Positions 30,707 to 41,231 are shown, numbered from the stretch's first letter. The stretch is 64,000 nt of DNA from Chryseobacterium flavum (GCF_003385595.1 NZ_QNUE01000001.1:124001-188000), one strand, 5' to 3'. Notes: generated by a model not told the origin, from the letters alone. Translations and numbers: made by a program.

Positions 30707-32311
30707 TTATTTTCCGGCTTCAGTGACTCTGAAAAAATCCACATCTACAAATCCTCCAGTATTTTTAGTAGCATAATTGAAAACTGCGAATTTTGATCCC
30801 ATAAAAAATCTACGGTAATCAAAGATCATTTTGTAATCTTTTGCCATTTCCGTCCAGTTCTTCTTATCAGTACTGTAATAAAAGTCTGCAAGATCTTTCC
30901 CGAGGTTAAAATCAGCATCGATACGGAGGAAAATCTTATCAGAATTAAGAGGAATCCGTTTTTTTTCTTCCTTTTTAACTCCAGTAATGGCTTTTGTCTT
31001 ATTGTCCAGACTCACTTCGTTGGTTGAAAAAACAATGAATTTTTCTTCACCTTCCTTTACTACTGACAAGATCCCGGAATCCCCGTTGAAGGCACTGAAA
31101 CCCGCTACATCTCCATCTTTCATTCCTTTAAGATCCATTGCGACAACTGCTGAAGAAGTCGGACCCTCCATTCTCTGGGTCAAAGTGTTGGGAGCCGCGT
31201 ACAGATTGTCTACTACCCTGCTGGTTTTCAGTCTCAGAAAGCCTTTTCTTTCAGATAAAGACCATGCTTCATTCACCGGATTATGATTCCATTGCCACTG
31301 GATTTTCATTGTTTTATCAGAGAACTCATCGCTTTCCACCAGATGATTTTTGGGTTTGAACGGCGGAAGCGGAACTTCTCCTTTCAAAGGAACTTTTCCG
31401 TTATCCCCCAGTACTGGCCAGTCATTTTCCCATTGTACAGGCAGAAGCAGCGGAACTCGTCCCACTCCGTTTCTGTCCTGGAAAATAAGAGAATACCAGT
31501 TTCCGTTTTTATCATCTATCAAAGCGCCCTGACCTGCATAGGAAAATCCTAAAAAATTATCTTCCAGAATTACTTTTTTCTCGTAAGGACCTGTCACTTT
31601 ATTTGCTCTGTAAACTACCTGGCGGCGTTTCCCGTTTCTTGGCCATGATATCATCATCATATAATATTTTCCGTTTCTTTTGATGATCTGATTACCTTCC
31701 AGAAGTCCGGTTTCCGAAGCATCTTTCTGAAATACCTCAGTTCCATCCGGATTTCCGATCACTTCTTTAAAATCAGGACTCAGTTCAAAAACTTTGTTGG
31801 AAGTAAAAACGTATATCCTGTCATCATCAAAAAATAAAGAAGCATCATGAAAATGCCGTGTTCTGGTGATGAGTTTCCATTTTCCCTTTTCGGGATGATC
31901 AGTTACATAGAAATAAGATTTGAAAGGTTCATCATTCGGAGAAAACAAAACATAATATTTCCCTTTATGGTAGCGAATTGATGAAGCCCATTGGCCCCTG
32001 CCGTAAACGGTTCCGTTCAATAAATCATATTTTGAGTTGTCATTCAAAGTGTCAAAAACATACCCGGACATTTCCCAATGTACCAGATCCCTGGAATGCA
32101 TTACCGGAGCTCCGGGCATCAGATGCATGGTGGTACTGATCAGGTAAAAATCATTTCCGTTTCTGGTAATGGATAAATCCGGTGCATCTGCCCAGATGAT
32201 GGGATTGGTAAATGCAGTACTCTGTTTTCCGGAAGGATTTACCTGGGCTGAAAGAAGATTCAGCCCGATAAATCCCAATAAAGAAACTATATAAGATTTT
32301 TTGATTTTCAC
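30707..32311 (-). CDS. GH43 (subfamily 12-like) beta-xylosidase/arabinosidase
   Basis: About 534 residues. The start is uncertain: an ATG at 32371 gives an odd 20-residue basic extension, while the GTG at 32311 gives a normal signal peptide (KIKKSYIVSLLGFIGLNLLSAQ region), so GTG is preferred. The propeller has Asp in NPIIWADAPDLSI, and typical blocks TTMHLMPGAPVMHSRDLVHW and SYAGQGALIDDKNG. A C-terminal concanavalin-like domain (residues 340-534) follows, ending in FMGSKFAVFNYATKN. It likely trims xylo-oligosaccharides or arabinose. Confidence 0.85.
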   Translation of the reverse strand: MKIKKSYIVSLLGFIGLNLLSAQVNPSGKQSTAFTNPIIWADAPDLSITRNGNDFYLISTTMHLMPGAPVMHSRDLVHWEMSGYVFDTLNDNSKYDLLNGTVYGRGQWASSIRYHKGKYYVLFSPNDEPFKSYFYVTDHPEKGKWKLITRTRHFHDASLFFDDDRIYVFTSNKVFELSPDFKEVIGNPDGTEVFQKDASETGLLEGNQIIKRNGKYYMMMISWPRNGKRRQVVYRANKVTGPYEKKVILEDNFLGFSYAGQGALIDDKNGNWYSLIFQDRNGVGRVPLLLPVQWENDWPVLGDNGKVPLKGEVPLPPFKPKNHLVESDEFSDKTMKIQWQWNHNPVNEAWSLSERKGFLRLKTSRVVDNLYAAPNTLTQRMEGPTSSAVVAMDLKGMKDGDVAGFSAFNGDSGILSVVKEGEEKFIVFSTNEVSLDNKTKAITGVKKEEKKRIPLNSDKIFLRIDADFNLGKDLADFYYSTDKKNWTEMAKDYKMIFDYRRFFMGSKFAVFNYATKNTGGFVDVDFFRVTEAGK

Positions 32312-32398
32312 GTTTTTGATATTTTGGTTCGATTTGATTCTTTTCAGTCTTAAAAGGAAACACTTCGACAAGCTCAGTGTGACATTGCTAATACTAAC

Positions 32399-34117
32399 TT
32401 AATTCGGTACAATATCATTGGAAGAGGTGCTGTAAAGCCCGATAAGGCTTCCTGTAAAACCTCCTGCTACATCAGTAGAAAGTATATCTCCTGAAACCGG
32501 CCCGCCAAGATTTTTGAAGTTTTTGCCATCCAAAGAATAATTGAAGCTATGTTCATCTTTATCGGCAACAACCTGCAGTTTAACCGGTTTGGATAATGAA
32601 ATTTTCTCGCTGGCGATCAGCTTTGATTGTCCTTTTTCTGTTCTTTCCAATACGATGTAGAAATCTTTATCTTTTTTCGTGATTCCGAAAACATAATTGA
32701 ATGTTTCACTTTGATAACAGGTAATTCCTGCCAGCTCTTTTTCTGATTTAGGTTTGAAATCCAGGGTTACAGAGGTTTCAAAGTCTTCGTGCTGCAATCT
32801 GTGAAATAATGCCGAAACCGGAGCCAACGATTTGATATTAGTCTCCATAGGATTCACTTTTACGCCATTTTTCGTGGCAGTAATGAAATTCTCACGCGGT
32901 CCGCGCATCGCAATCCATCGGAAATCAAGATTTTTATCGGTTAATTTGTCGTTATAGGTAAAGTTTCCGTTCGGAAAAAATCCGTTTTGCCCGGCTTGGT
33001 TCTGAACGCCCTGTGGCATTTTCAATTTTGGTTTCATCGGAACCAGGCCATTTTGGAACACAGGATACGTTCCACTCCAGTCTACAGGAAGAATGAACGT
33101 TTCACGGCCTTTGGTAACACGGTTGCTGACGTTCGGACGAATTGCTAAAAATACGCCATACCATTGTCCGTCCGGACCTTCCACCAAATCTGCGTGACCT
33201 GCCCAATCCACTTTTTCCTTTCTGTCTCTCGGAAAATATCTTTGCGTAAGAATTGGATTATTTTTAGCGGGAACAAACGGTCCTTTCGGAGAATCTGCCA
33301 TAAAAATCACTTCGCTATGGTTACCTCCGGTTCCGCCTTCTGCACACATCAGGTAGTATTTACCGTTCTTTTTGTAAATATGGGGACCTTCAATCCAGAT
33401 GGGTTTTTGGGAAAGATCCACGCCTCCGTTTACAATAATCTTATCCGAGCCCGCAACTACCTGGTCTTTTTCGAGATCATAGTCCCAAATCTTAATAACA
33501 CGGTGGCCGTTGTACTGCTCAGTACCTTTCGGCGGAGCATCATTGTGAACGATATATGCTTTCCCATCATCATCAAAGAAAATAGAGGGATCAATACCAT
33601 CAAAATTCAGTTTCTGAACTTCGCTCCATCCTTTTGCCGGATCTTTGGTTTTTACGACCATATTTCCAATACCACCTGCAAACTGGGTAGTAATCATATA
33701 AAAAGTATCGTTGTGCTTATTGTATTTGATATCCGGTGCATAAATTCCATGCGAAACGCCCGAATTTTCAACTTTAAGCTGGGAAGGCCTGTCCAAAACG
33801 TGTCCCACCTGCTTCCAGTTTACCAGATCTTTAGACGTGAAAATCGGAACGCCCGGAAACATTGAGAAAGAAGAGTTTACCAGGTAATAATCTTCGCCTT
33901 TTTTGGTGATGCTTGGGTCGGGATAACAGCCCTGTAAAATCGGGGAATAGAACTCGTCAGGTTTAAGAGGGTTGTCATTATATATTTTATCGTTTCCACG
34001 GTAATTAAAGTCGGAAAAAGTCTGTGCAGAGATGTTACTGATGGAAAGTAAAGCTGCCACTGCAATAACATGGGTTTTATTTCTTAAAAAAACAGGATTC
34101 ATTAGACTCTTTTTCAT
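32399..34117 (-). CDS. GH43 (subfamily 11-like) beta-xylosidase
   Basis: 572 residues with a signal peptide ending NISAQ. The general base Asp is in LQGCYPDPSITKKG, the second Asp in FDGIDPSIFFDDDG and the acid Glu in IWIEGPHIYKKNG. HADLVEGPDGQWYGVFL is a hallmark of XynB-type GH43 xylosidases. A C-terminal beta-sandwich (from about 375) follows. It releases xylose from xylo-oligosaccharides. It follows GH95 by 38 bases. Confidence 0.9.
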   Translation of the reverse strand: MKKSLMNPVFLRNKTHVIAVAALLSISNISAQTFSDFNYRGNDKIYNDNPLKPDEFYSPILQGCYPDPSITKKGEDYYLVNSSFSMFPGVPIFTSKDLVNWKQVGHVLDRPSQLKVENSGVSHGIYAPDIKYNKHNDTFYMITTQFAGGIGNMVVKTKDPAKGWSEVQKLNFDGIDPSIFFDDDGKAYIVHNDAPPKGTEQYNGHRVIKIWDYDLEKDQVVAGSDKIIVNGGVDLSQKPIWIEGPHIYKKNGKYYLMCAEGGTGGNHSEVIFMADSPKGPFVPAKNNPILTQRYFPRDRKEKVDWAGHADLVEGPDGQWYGVFLAIRPNVSNRVTKGRETFILPVDWSGTYPVFQNGLVPMKPKLKMPQGVQNQAGQNGFFPNGNFTYNDKLTDKNLDFRWIAMRGPRENFITATKNGVKVNPMETNIKSLAPVSALFHRLQHEDFETSVTLDFKPKSEKELAGITCYQSETFNYVFGITKKDKDFYIVLERTEKGQSKLIASEKISLSKPVKLQVVADKDEHSFNYSLDGKNFKNLGGPVSGDILSTDVAGGFTGSLIGLYSTSSNDIVPN

Positions 34118-34155
34118 ATATAGATTTTTTAGTTTTTATTGTAATAGATTTAATT

Positions 34156-36639
34156 TCAGATAGTCTCTTCAGAGCTTTTATCACTCCATCTTAATGTATA
34201 CACCTTCCCTGCTTCAGTAGGGAAATCATAGATAAGATCGGCTTTAATTTCAACAGAATTCAATTTTGCCTGATCAGAAATCAACGGTTTTGGAGTTTCC
34301 GGAATTTCAAATAAAGAATTCGGATTTTTACCTTCTGCTTTTCTCAGTTTTGTGTTTCCGGAAAGCTGCATTTCATTCGGAAGCCTTATTCTGCAGTTTC
34401 CTCCCGATCCGGATTTTATGGTAATTTCTTTTGCTTTATTATTTTCCCAGATAATACTGACTTCGAAACCTCCATAGGCTTTCAGCCCGGAAATGCTGCC
34501 GTTTTTCCACTCAACCGGAAGTGCGGGAAGAATGTCTATAAAACCGTTTTGAGTCTGCAGAAGCATTTCGGTAATCCCGGAAGTGCAGCCGAAATTTCCA
34601 TCAATCTGGAATGGCGGATGGGCATCGAAAAGATTCGGATACGTTCCGCCTTTGCTGCCCCAACCGTCTTTTTCTACCAGCGTTAACTGATCTTTGATTA
34701 ATTTATTGGCGTGATTCCCGTCTAATAATTTAGCCCAAAGATTGACTTTCCAGCCCATTGACCAGCCTGTGGACACGTCTCCGCGGTGAACGAGTACGGT
34801 TCTGGAAGCATCCAGCAATTCCGGTGTAGTAAACGGACTGATCTGGTTGGAAGGAAATAATCCGTACAAATGAGAAACATGCCTGTGGTTGTCTTTAGGA
34901 TCGTCCAGGTCTTCCATCCATTCCTGCAATTGTCCATAGTTTCCGATTTTCATCGGTGGTAATTTTGAAATAATAGTGTTCCAGACCTGAATTTTGTCTG
35001 AATCTGTATTGAGAATCTGTGCCGCCTTTTTTGTCTTGGTGAACAGGTCGAACATCAACTGATTGTCCATTGTATTTCCCGCTGCCAGAGCACTTCCCTG
35101 GTGTCCCTGCGGAATATTTTCGGGAGACATAGACGGGCTTGCTACCAGCCAGTGATGCGCAGGCTCTTCAATCAGAAAATCTTCATAGAACAGTGCTGCA
35201 GATTTCAGAACAGGATAAATGGTTCGCAGATAGTTTTTGTCTCCGCTGTATAAATATTTTTCCCACAAATGTTGTGAAAGCCAGGCTCCGCCCATCGGCC
35301 ACATTCCTGCATTGGCAAAATCCACCACTCCTGTTATTCTCCAGATATCGGTATTATGATGTGCTACCCAGCCACGGCTGTTGTACATTGTTTTTGCCGT
35401 TTCTTTTCCTGTTTCGCTCAAATCTTTTATCATCCGGATCAGCGGTTCATGCATTTCAGGAAGATTGGTTTTTTCTGCCGGCCAGTAATTCATTTCCGTA
35501 TTAATGTTAATGGTATACTTGCTGTCCCAGGCCGGTTTATTGGAATTGTTCCAGATCCCCTGCAAATTCGCGGGCTGGCCACCCGGCTGAGAGGAAGAAA
35601 TCAGGAGATAACGCCCGAACTGATAATATAATGAAACAAGTTCCGGATCATAATCTTTTGCAAAATTTTTAATCCTGATATCCGTTGGATTTTTTGAAGC
35701 TTCAGAAGTTCCTAAATCCAGATCTACTCTTTTAAAATAGTTCTGATAAACACTCAGATGGTTTTGAACTAAAGTTTTGAAACTTTTATTTGCCGCTGTT
35801 TCAATATACTTTCTGGCTTTTGCAACTTCGTCTGTATTTAAATTTTTATAGTCTGTAAAATTAGTCGCAATGGAAATTAGAATCATGACCTCATGAGCAT
35901 TGCTTACTGAAATTCCGTCTTCTGAGATCTGGGTTTTGCCACCTTTGGTAATGAGTTTTGCCAGCGCATTGAATTTCACCTGTCCCTGAATGCCATCTAA
36001 TGTGGAAGAAATCCCATCCATCTGTAAAGTATTGGCATCAATAGCTTTGACGTTCTTTTTAAGCTCGCTGTTGAATTTTGCTTTAAAATTCAGAGCATTT
36101 TTGTGATCTGAACTTAATTTAATAACGATTACATGATCAGGAATTGAGGCAAAAACTTCTCTTTTAAAATTAATGCCACCAGAGGTAAATGTAGTGGTTG
36201 CGATTGCTTTTTCAATGTCCAGTTCTCTGTAATAATTTCTGATACCCTTAAGATTATTCATATCCAGCGTAAAATCACCAATATTCTGAAATGCCGAACC
36301 ATGAACTGTTTTTGCTGTTAACCCTTTATCAGCAAGGATCTGGGCTCTTTTATAATTTCCGTTAAATAAATAATATCGGATGGAATCAAGAACTTTTGGA
36401 GCATCCGGATTATCATTCCGGGAAGGACCTCCGGACCAGAATGTCCCTTCATTCAGCTGAAGTTTTTCCTGATAAGGGTCTCCATAGACCATAGCTGCCA
36501 TGTTTCCGTTTCCTATGGGTAAAGCTTCCACCCATTGTTTTGCGGGTTTATCATACCACAGTTTATACTTTCCTCCTTTCTGGGCAAAGGAAAATATACT
36601 GATCAGAAGACCTGTGGTTATGTAAAGCCCGGATTTCAT
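34156..36639 (-). CDS. GH95 alpha-L-fucosidase / alpha-L-galactosidase
   Basis: 827 residues with a signal peptide ending FSFAQ. The N-terminal beta domain begins WYDKPAKQWVEALPIGNGN and QLNEGTFWSGGPSRND, both diagnostic for GH95. The (alpha/alpha)6 barrel includes INTEMNYWPAEKTNLPE (the Asn/Glu catalytic region) and FQIDGNFGCTSGITEMLLQ (the catalytic Asp). It removes alpha-1,2-L-fucose or L-galactose, which caps some xylan and xyloglucan side chains. It is 37 bases downstream of the hexuronate transporter gene. Confidence 0.92.
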   Translation of the reverse strand: MKSGLYITTGLLISIFSFAQKGGKYKLWYDKPAKQWVEALPIGNGNMAAMVYGDPYQEKLQLNEGTFWSGGPSRNDNPDAPKVLDSIRYYLFNGNYKRAQILADKGLTAKTVHGSAFQNIGDFTLDMNNLKGIRNYYRELDIEKAIATTTFTSGGINFKREVFASIPDHVIVIKLSSDHKNALNFKAKFNSELKKNVKAIDANTLQMDGISSTLDGIQGQVKFNALAKLITKGGKTQISEDGISVSNAHEVMILISIATNFTDYKNLNTDEVAKARKYIETAANKSFKTLVQNHLSVYQNYFKRVDLDLGTSEASKNPTDIRIKNFAKDYDPELVSLYYQFGRYLLISSSQPGGQPANLQGIWNNSNKPAWDSKYTININTEMNYWPAEKTNLPEMHEPLIRMIKDLSETGKETAKTMYNSRGWVAHHNTDIWRITGVVDFANAGMWPMGGAWLSQHLWEKYLYSGDKNYLRTIYPVLKSAALFYEDFLIEEPAHHWLVASPSMSPENIPQGHQGSALAAGNTMDNQLMFDLFTKTKKAAQILNTDSDKIQVWNTIISKLPPMKIGNYGQLQEWMEDLDDPKDNHRHVSHLYGLFPSNQISPFTTPELLDASRTVLVHRGDVSTGWSMGWKVNLWAKLLDGNHANKLIKDQLTLVEKDGWGSKGGTYPNLFDAHPPFQIDGNFGCTSGITEMLLQTQNGFIDILPALPVEWKNGSISGLKAYGGFEVSIIWENNKAKEITIKSGSGGNCRIRLPNEMQLSGNTKLRKAEGKNPNSLFEIPETPKPLISDQAKLNSVEIKADLIYDFPTEAGKVYTLRWSDKSSEETI

Positions 36640-36676
36640 TTTTATTTTTTAAATTTCAAACTGTATTACTTTTATA

Positions 36677-37951
36677 TTAAGCTGTTTTCTTTCTGTTCAT
36701 CAACGAAATGAGTCCCCAGGCTGCAACATATGAAATTCCTGCAATAAAGAAAATAATATTGTAACCGCCATTGACGTTTCCTGCCTTTTTGAATGTATCC
36801 AAAACAATCCCGATGAACAACGGAAAAATAATTCCTGCCGCAGAACCGAGCATTCCTCCAAAACCAATGACAGAGCTGACATAGCTGTTAGGCAACTGAT
36901 CTCCGACCGTGGTCATAAGATTGGCTCCCCAACCCTGGTGTGCGGCTGTTGCAAAAGCAATGATAATCGTGATCATCCACATATTATCTACATATTTTGA
37001 GAACATGACCGGAACCACCATCAAAGCAAACAATAACATGGTAATGCTTCTGGCCCTTCCAATAGCCCATCCTTTTTTGATCAGAAATGATGAGAGATAA
37101 CCTCCGCCAATACTTCCGATGGTAGTTCCACTGTAAATAATAATCAATGGAAGGGATGGTTTTGTTAAATCCATTTTGAATACATCCGAGAAATAGGCCG
37201 GCAGCCAGAACATAAAGAAATACCAGATAGGATCGGTTAACATTTTACCGATGGCAAATGACCATGTTACTTTATATTTCAGTAATTCCGATAAAGGAAT
37301 TTTGGTTTTTTCCTCTGCTTTTTCAGCCTGATCACTTTTTATGTACTGCAGTTCTTCCTTGCTGATATTTTTGGCTTTTTCCGGTACGGTATAAAATTTC
37401 CACCAAAGAACAATCCAAACCATACCCAAAGCACCAATCCACACAAAGGTCTGTCTCCAGCCGTAATGCCCAAGAATGAACGGAACCAATAGCGGCGCCA
37501 AAATGGCTCCCACCGTTGCTCCTGAGTTAAAAATTCCCGTTGCCAGTGCTCTTTCTTTTTTGGGAAACCATTCAGCCACTGATTTGATGGCAGCAGGGAA
37601 ATTTCCTGCTTCACTGATGCCTAAGGTACTTCTCGCAATGATAAACCCGATGGTACTTTTTACAAAACCGTGTCCTATAGAGGCCAAACTCCATACAATA
37701 AGGGAAACTGCATACCCGATTTTGGTTCCCACCCTGTCTATAAACCTTCCCATGGCCATATAACCGATGGCATAAGTCGTGGTAAAAGCCATGACGATAT
37801 AACTGTAATCTTTTTCATCCCAGCTGAATTCTTTTTCCAGCACAGGTTTCAGCAAACCCATTACCTGACGGTCAAGGTAATTGATCGTAGTGGCGAGAAA
37901 GACAAGGGACAGCATCCACCATCTTATATTACGGTTTTGAGGAGCCTGCAT
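36677..37951 (-). CDS. MFS hexuronate transporter (ExuT-like, ACS family)
   Basis: 424 residues, 12 predicted membrane segments. ATTINYLDRQVMGLLKPVL and GISEAGNFPAAIKSVAEWFPKKERALATG are typical of anion:cation symporters such as ExuT/glucuronate carriers. It probably imports glucuronate (or galacturonate) across the inner membrane. The start is 5 bases from the eda stop, so it belongs to the uxaC-kdgK-eda unit, supporting a hexuronate substrate. Confidence 0.88.
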   Translation of the reverse strand: MQAPQNRNIRWWMLSLVFLATTINYLDRQVMGLLKPVLEKEFSWDEKDYSYIVMAFTTTYAIGYMAMGRFIDRVGTKIGYAVSLIVWSLASIGHGFVKSTIGFIIARSTLGISEAGNFPAAIKSVAEWFPKKERALATGIFNSGATVGAILAPLLVPFILGHYGWRQTFVWIGALGMVWIVLWWKFYTVPEKAKNISKEELQYIKSDQAEKAEEKTKIPLSELLKYKVTWSFAIGKMLTDPIWYFFMFWLPAYFSDVFKMDLTKPSLPLIIIYSGTTIGSIGGGYLSSFLIKKGWAIGRARSITMLLFALMVVPVMFSKYVDNMWMITIIIAFATAAHQGWGANLMTTVGDQLPNSYVSSVIGFGGMLGSAAGIIFPLFIGIVLDTFKKAGNVNGGYNIIFFIAGISYVAAWGLISLMNRKKTA

Positions 37952-37955
37952 TGAG

Positions 37956-38588
37956 TTATTGATTAAGTTGTTGTAATAAATGTTTTGTTTTCAGAGTCAG
38001 TTCTTCTTCATTAACATCTTTTCCGATGAGAGAGCTTCCCAATCCTGCTGCTATGGCGCCCCCATTGAGCCATCCTCTGATATCTTCAGTTTCAGCATGG
38101 ATTCCTCCGGTTGGCATAAAATTCATTCCCGGAAAAACAGGTTTCACAGATTTTATGTAGTTCTTCCCTAAAGCATCTGCCGGGAATATTTTAACCAGTG
38201 TTAACCCATTCTGATGCGCAATATTGATATCGGAAGGGGTAAAGCAGCCCGGAATCAGAAGGATATTTTTTTCGAGAGCATGTTTCACCAATGCCTCATT
38301 GATAACAGGTGTGATGATAAAATCTGCTTTTACGTTAGCATAATCATCCATTTCCTGTATGTTTTTTACCGTCCCGATTCCTAACAGAAGACCAGGAAAT
38401 TCAATATGGGAAATTTCTTTCAGCTTAGTGAAGTTTTCCAGTGCCTGATGACCGCGGTTGGTATATTCTATCACACGGATTCCTGCTTCGTATAAAGCTT
38501 CTACGATATTTTTTGAGGCTTCATACGATTCGTTATAAAACAACGGAACTATTTTCTGGTCTTTTATTTTTTGTAGTATTTCACTCAT
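37956..38588 (-). CDS. eda: 2-keto-3-deoxy-6-phosphogluconate aldolase
   Basis: 210 residues, class I aldolase of KDPG/KHG type. The Schiff-base Lys is in TLVKIFPADALG, the catalytic Glu in VIEYTNRG and the phosphate site in FMPTGGI. It splits KDPG into pyruvate and glyceraldehyde-3-P, the last step of hexuronate breakdown. Its start overlaps the kdgK stop by ATGA (4 bases), so translation is coupled. Confidence 0.94.
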   Translation of the reverse strand: MSEILQKIKDQKIVPLFYNESYEASKNIVEALYEAGIRVIEYTNRGHQALENFTKLKEISHIEFPGLLLGIGTVKNIQEMDDYANVKADFIITPVINEALVKHALEKNILLIPGCFTPSDINIAHQNGLTLVKIFPADALGKNYIKSVKPVFPGMNFMPTGGIHAETEDIRGWLNGGAIAAGLGSSLIGKDVNEEELTLKTKHLLQQLNQ

Positions 38589-39583
38589 AATGTTTCGATA
38601 TTAATGCTTTCATTAATGGTATCTCCCTTTACAAAAAGCTTTTTAAAAGCAACTTTTGTAGCATCCTCCAGAATCTGCTGATCAGAATTTCCTTTTAAAA
38701 TTCCATGAATCAAAGCGGCCATGAAAGAATCACCACTGCCTACTCTTTCTTCAATTTTATCTGAATTATATTTTTCTGAAATCAAAAGCTGTTCATCAGC
38801 AAATAAGGTGGCAAAATAATTGACCTGTTCCCCGTTTGTAAAGCGGAAGGTATTCGCAATTTTTTCCACCTCCGGGAATTGTCTTCTGATTTCCAATGCT
38901 GTTTTTTCTGCTTGTTTCAGAAGGTTTTCATCATCAAAATTTCCGTTAAGTTCATATTCAACCTGAATATCCAGAAACTGCCCGACAGACCAGATATTTC
39001 CCATAAGAACATTCACAAAAGGTATCAGCTCTTTAATTTTGTGAGGATTCTGATTTTGCCAAAGCAACGCCCTGTAATTCAGGTCGAGTGAAACCGTGAT
39101 ATTTCTTGTTCTGGCTTCTTTCATGATCTGTAAACATTTGCGAAATGCATGGTCACTCAAAGCCGGTGTGATGGTACTGATATGCAGCCATTTTACCTCT
39201 GAAAATATCTCATCATCACTGAAATTTACAAAATCCGATTGGGTAAAAACAGACGGAAAACGGTCGTACACTACTGAAGCGTTCTGCATATCTCCATCAG
39301 AAGAAAGGTAAAATGTTCCTATTCTCCCTTGAGTTTTTTCTGCAAGGACTTCAATTCCTTTATTGTTAAGCTGGGATTCCAGCTGGTTTCCTACGAAATT
39401 CTCCGGTAAAGCTGATAATAGTTTCACAGGATTCTTCCACTGGGAAAGTGCTGCTGCCACATTATATTCAGCGCCGCCAACATACATCTTCAAAGACTGC
39501 TCATTCAACCAGTTTCCTTCGGAATCCGGGGCAAAGTGGAGAAGCAGTTCCCCGAAACATAGTATTTTTGCTGAACCCTGCAT
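38585..39583 (-). CDS. kdgK: 2-keto-3-deoxygluconate kinase
   Basis: 332 residues, PfkB family. It starts with KILCFGELLLHFAP and has the C-terminal ATP/catalytic motif ERVGSGDSFMAALIHG with the base Asp. The reading frame is open further upstream, but the ATG at 39583 is chosen because the family N-terminus (MxGxxKILCFGE) begins there and it sits 4 bases after the uxaC stop. It phosphorylates KDG to KDPG. Confidence 0.93.
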   Translation of the reverse strand: MQGSAKILCFGELLLHFAPDSEGNWLNEQSLKMYVGGAEYNVAAALSQWKNPVKLLSALPENFVGNQLESQLNNKGIEVLAEKTQGRIGTFYLSSDGDMQNASVVYDRFPSVFTQSDFVNFSDDEIFSEVKWLHISTITPALSDHAFRKCLQIMKEARTRNITVSLDLNYRALLWQNQNPHKIKELIPFVNVLMGNIWSVGQFLDIQVEYELNGNFDDENLLKQAEKTALEIRRQFPEVEKIANTFRFTNGEQVNYFATLFADEQLLISEKYNSDKIEERVGSGDSFMAALIHGILKGNSDQQILEDATKVAFKKLFVKGDTINESINIETL

Positions 39584-39587
39584 GGTA

Positions 39588-41006
39588 TTAGATTTCAAAA
39601 TAATTTTTTGTATTGTGATAACAGATATCCTGAATAATTTTTCCGACCCATTTTTCATCATCGGGAAGAAGCCCTCTTTCCATTTCACTTCCGAACAGAC
39701 TGCACAAAAGTCTTCTGAAATAATCGTGTCTTGAGAATGACAGTAAGCTTCGGGAATCGGTCAACATGCCGACAAAAGTGCTGATCAGACCAATATTGGA
39801 GAGTGTATTCATCTGTTTGGTCATCCCGTCGAGCTGATCAAGAAACCACCAGGCTGCTCCAAACTGTACTTTAGATTTGATTCCTCCTTCATTGAAATTT
39901 CCGGCAAGAGTCGCCAGAACTTCATTAAGTGCCGGATTCAGATTGTATATAATGGTTTTGGCCAGTTTTCCTTCTGAATTCAATGCATCCAGCAAAACGC
40001 TCAATCGCTGTGCATAATATGGTTCTCCAATGGCATCGTATCCTGCATTGGCACCCATTTTTCTGAACATTTCTGAATTGTTATTCCGGGTTGCCCCTAC
40101 ATGAAACTGCTGTACCCAGCCTTTTTCTGCGTACATTTTGCAAAGCTCTTTCAGCATATAGCCGCATAATGCATCCGGATCGGAAAATGTTGAGAGATTA
40201 CCTTTCAGGAATCCGGAAAACTCTTTTTCAAGGTTTTGATTCCACTTTGTGGTATCCGGAAAATATTCAAAGCCGTGATCGGCCACTTTTGCTCCTGCTT
40301 CCACAAAATAATTGATTCTGGACTGAAGCGCATTTAACAGATCAGAAGCTGACACGATGGAAAATCCACAGACTTTTTCAAGCTTTTTAATTCCTGAAAG
40401 ATACTGTTCGGGATTAATCATATTGATATAGGCATCAGGTCGGAAAGCAGGAAGAACAGCTGTTTGAAAGCTGCTGCTTTTTAAAGCTTTATGATGAACC
40501 AGATCATCAGCAGGATCATCTGTTGTACATAAGGCTTCTACTTTAAAATTTTCAATAATGGATTGTGGTAAAAAACCAGGTGTCTGCAGACTTTCATTCA
40601 TCTGATGATACACCGTATCTGCATTATTGGGTGATAAATATTCGTTGATACCAAAAGGATTTTTGAGTTCCAGATGCGTCCAGTGAAACAGCGGATTGCG
40701 AAGGGTATACGGCACCACTTCGGCCCATTTCATGAATTTTTCATAATCTGAAGCATTTCCGGAAATAAACTGTTCATCAATGCCAAAATTTCTCATGGCT
40801 CTCCATTTGTAATGGTCACCATCCAGCCAGATAGCGGTTGGAGAACGGAAATTCTGATTGGCCGCAATAACGTCCGGCTCCAAATGATTGTGGTAATCTA
40901 TAACCGGCATATCTTTAGCATAACCGAAATACAGATTCTTTGCCTTTGCTGATTCAAGCAAAAACAATTCTCCGAAAACGTTTTTATTTTTAATGGAATT
41001 ACTCAT
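39588..41006 (-). CDS. uxaC: Glucuronate isomerase
   Basis: 472 residues, amidohydrolase-like. MPVIDYHNHLEPDVIA carries the HxH metal site; WKAMRNFGIDE-type (here WRAMRNFGIDEQFI) and LGAAWWFLDQLDGM-type (here FGAAWWFLDQLDGM) blocks are characteristic. It converts D-glucuronate to D-fructuronate (and galacturonate to tagaturonate) in the cytoplasm. It heads the uxaC-kdgK-eda-exuT-like unit after a 225-base gap. Confidence 0.95.
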   Translation of the reverse strand: MSNSIKNKNVFGELFLLESAKAKNLYFGYAKDMPVIDYHNHLEPDVIAANQNFRSPTAIWLDGDHYKWRAMRNFGIDEQFISGNASDYEKFMKWAEVVPYTLRNPLFHWTHLELKNPFGINEYLSPNNADTVYHQMNESLQTPGFLPQSIIENFKVEALCTTDDPADDLVHHKALKSSSFQTAVLPAFRPDAYINMINPEQYLSGIKKLEKVCGFSIVSASDLLNALQSRINYFVEAGAKVADHGFEYFPDTTKWNQNLEKEFSGFLKGNLSTFSDPDALCGYMLKELCKMYAEKGWVQQFHVGATRNNNSEMFRKMGANAGYDAIGEPYYAQRLSVLLDALNSEGKLAKTIIYNLNPALNEVLATLAGNFNEGGIKSKVQFGAAWWFLDQLDGMTKQMNTLSNIGLISTFVGMLTDSRSLLSFSRHDYFRRLLCSLFGSEMERGLLPDDEKWVGKIIQDICYHNTKNYFEI

Positions 41007-41056
41007 TATTTATTTTTACAATCCTGGATTTTAATTAACTTGTTTACACTCTGCAA

Positions 41057-41160
41057 AACCACAAAAGTCACAAAAGCTTTGTTTTTAGAACACTTCAATT
41101 ATGATTATGCAGAAAAGTTCACATAAGATGAAAATCAATGATTTTCACAACACTTAGGTG
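41057..41160. repeat. Second copy of the intergenic hairpin repeat
   Basis: AACCACAAAAGTCACAAAAG (41057-41076) is followed by 41109-41160, which is nearly identical to the reverse complement of 28541-28593. The core is a near-perfect hairpin TGAAAATCA-A-TGATTTTCA (41129-41147). It lies in the 225-base gap upstream of uxaC. The opposite terminal repeat seen at 28472 is missing here. Confidence 0.6.
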
Positions 41161-41231
41161 TCTACATTTAAAAACAGAACCCTTAATGAAACCACTAAGG
41201 TCCTGTTTGATGATATGAAGAAATTAGCTTT

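Noticed and set aside
33164..33865. 233-codon plus-strand frame
   Set aside because: Lies wholly antisense to the GH43 xylosidase gene, which has all family motifs; no domain or signal in the opposite frame.
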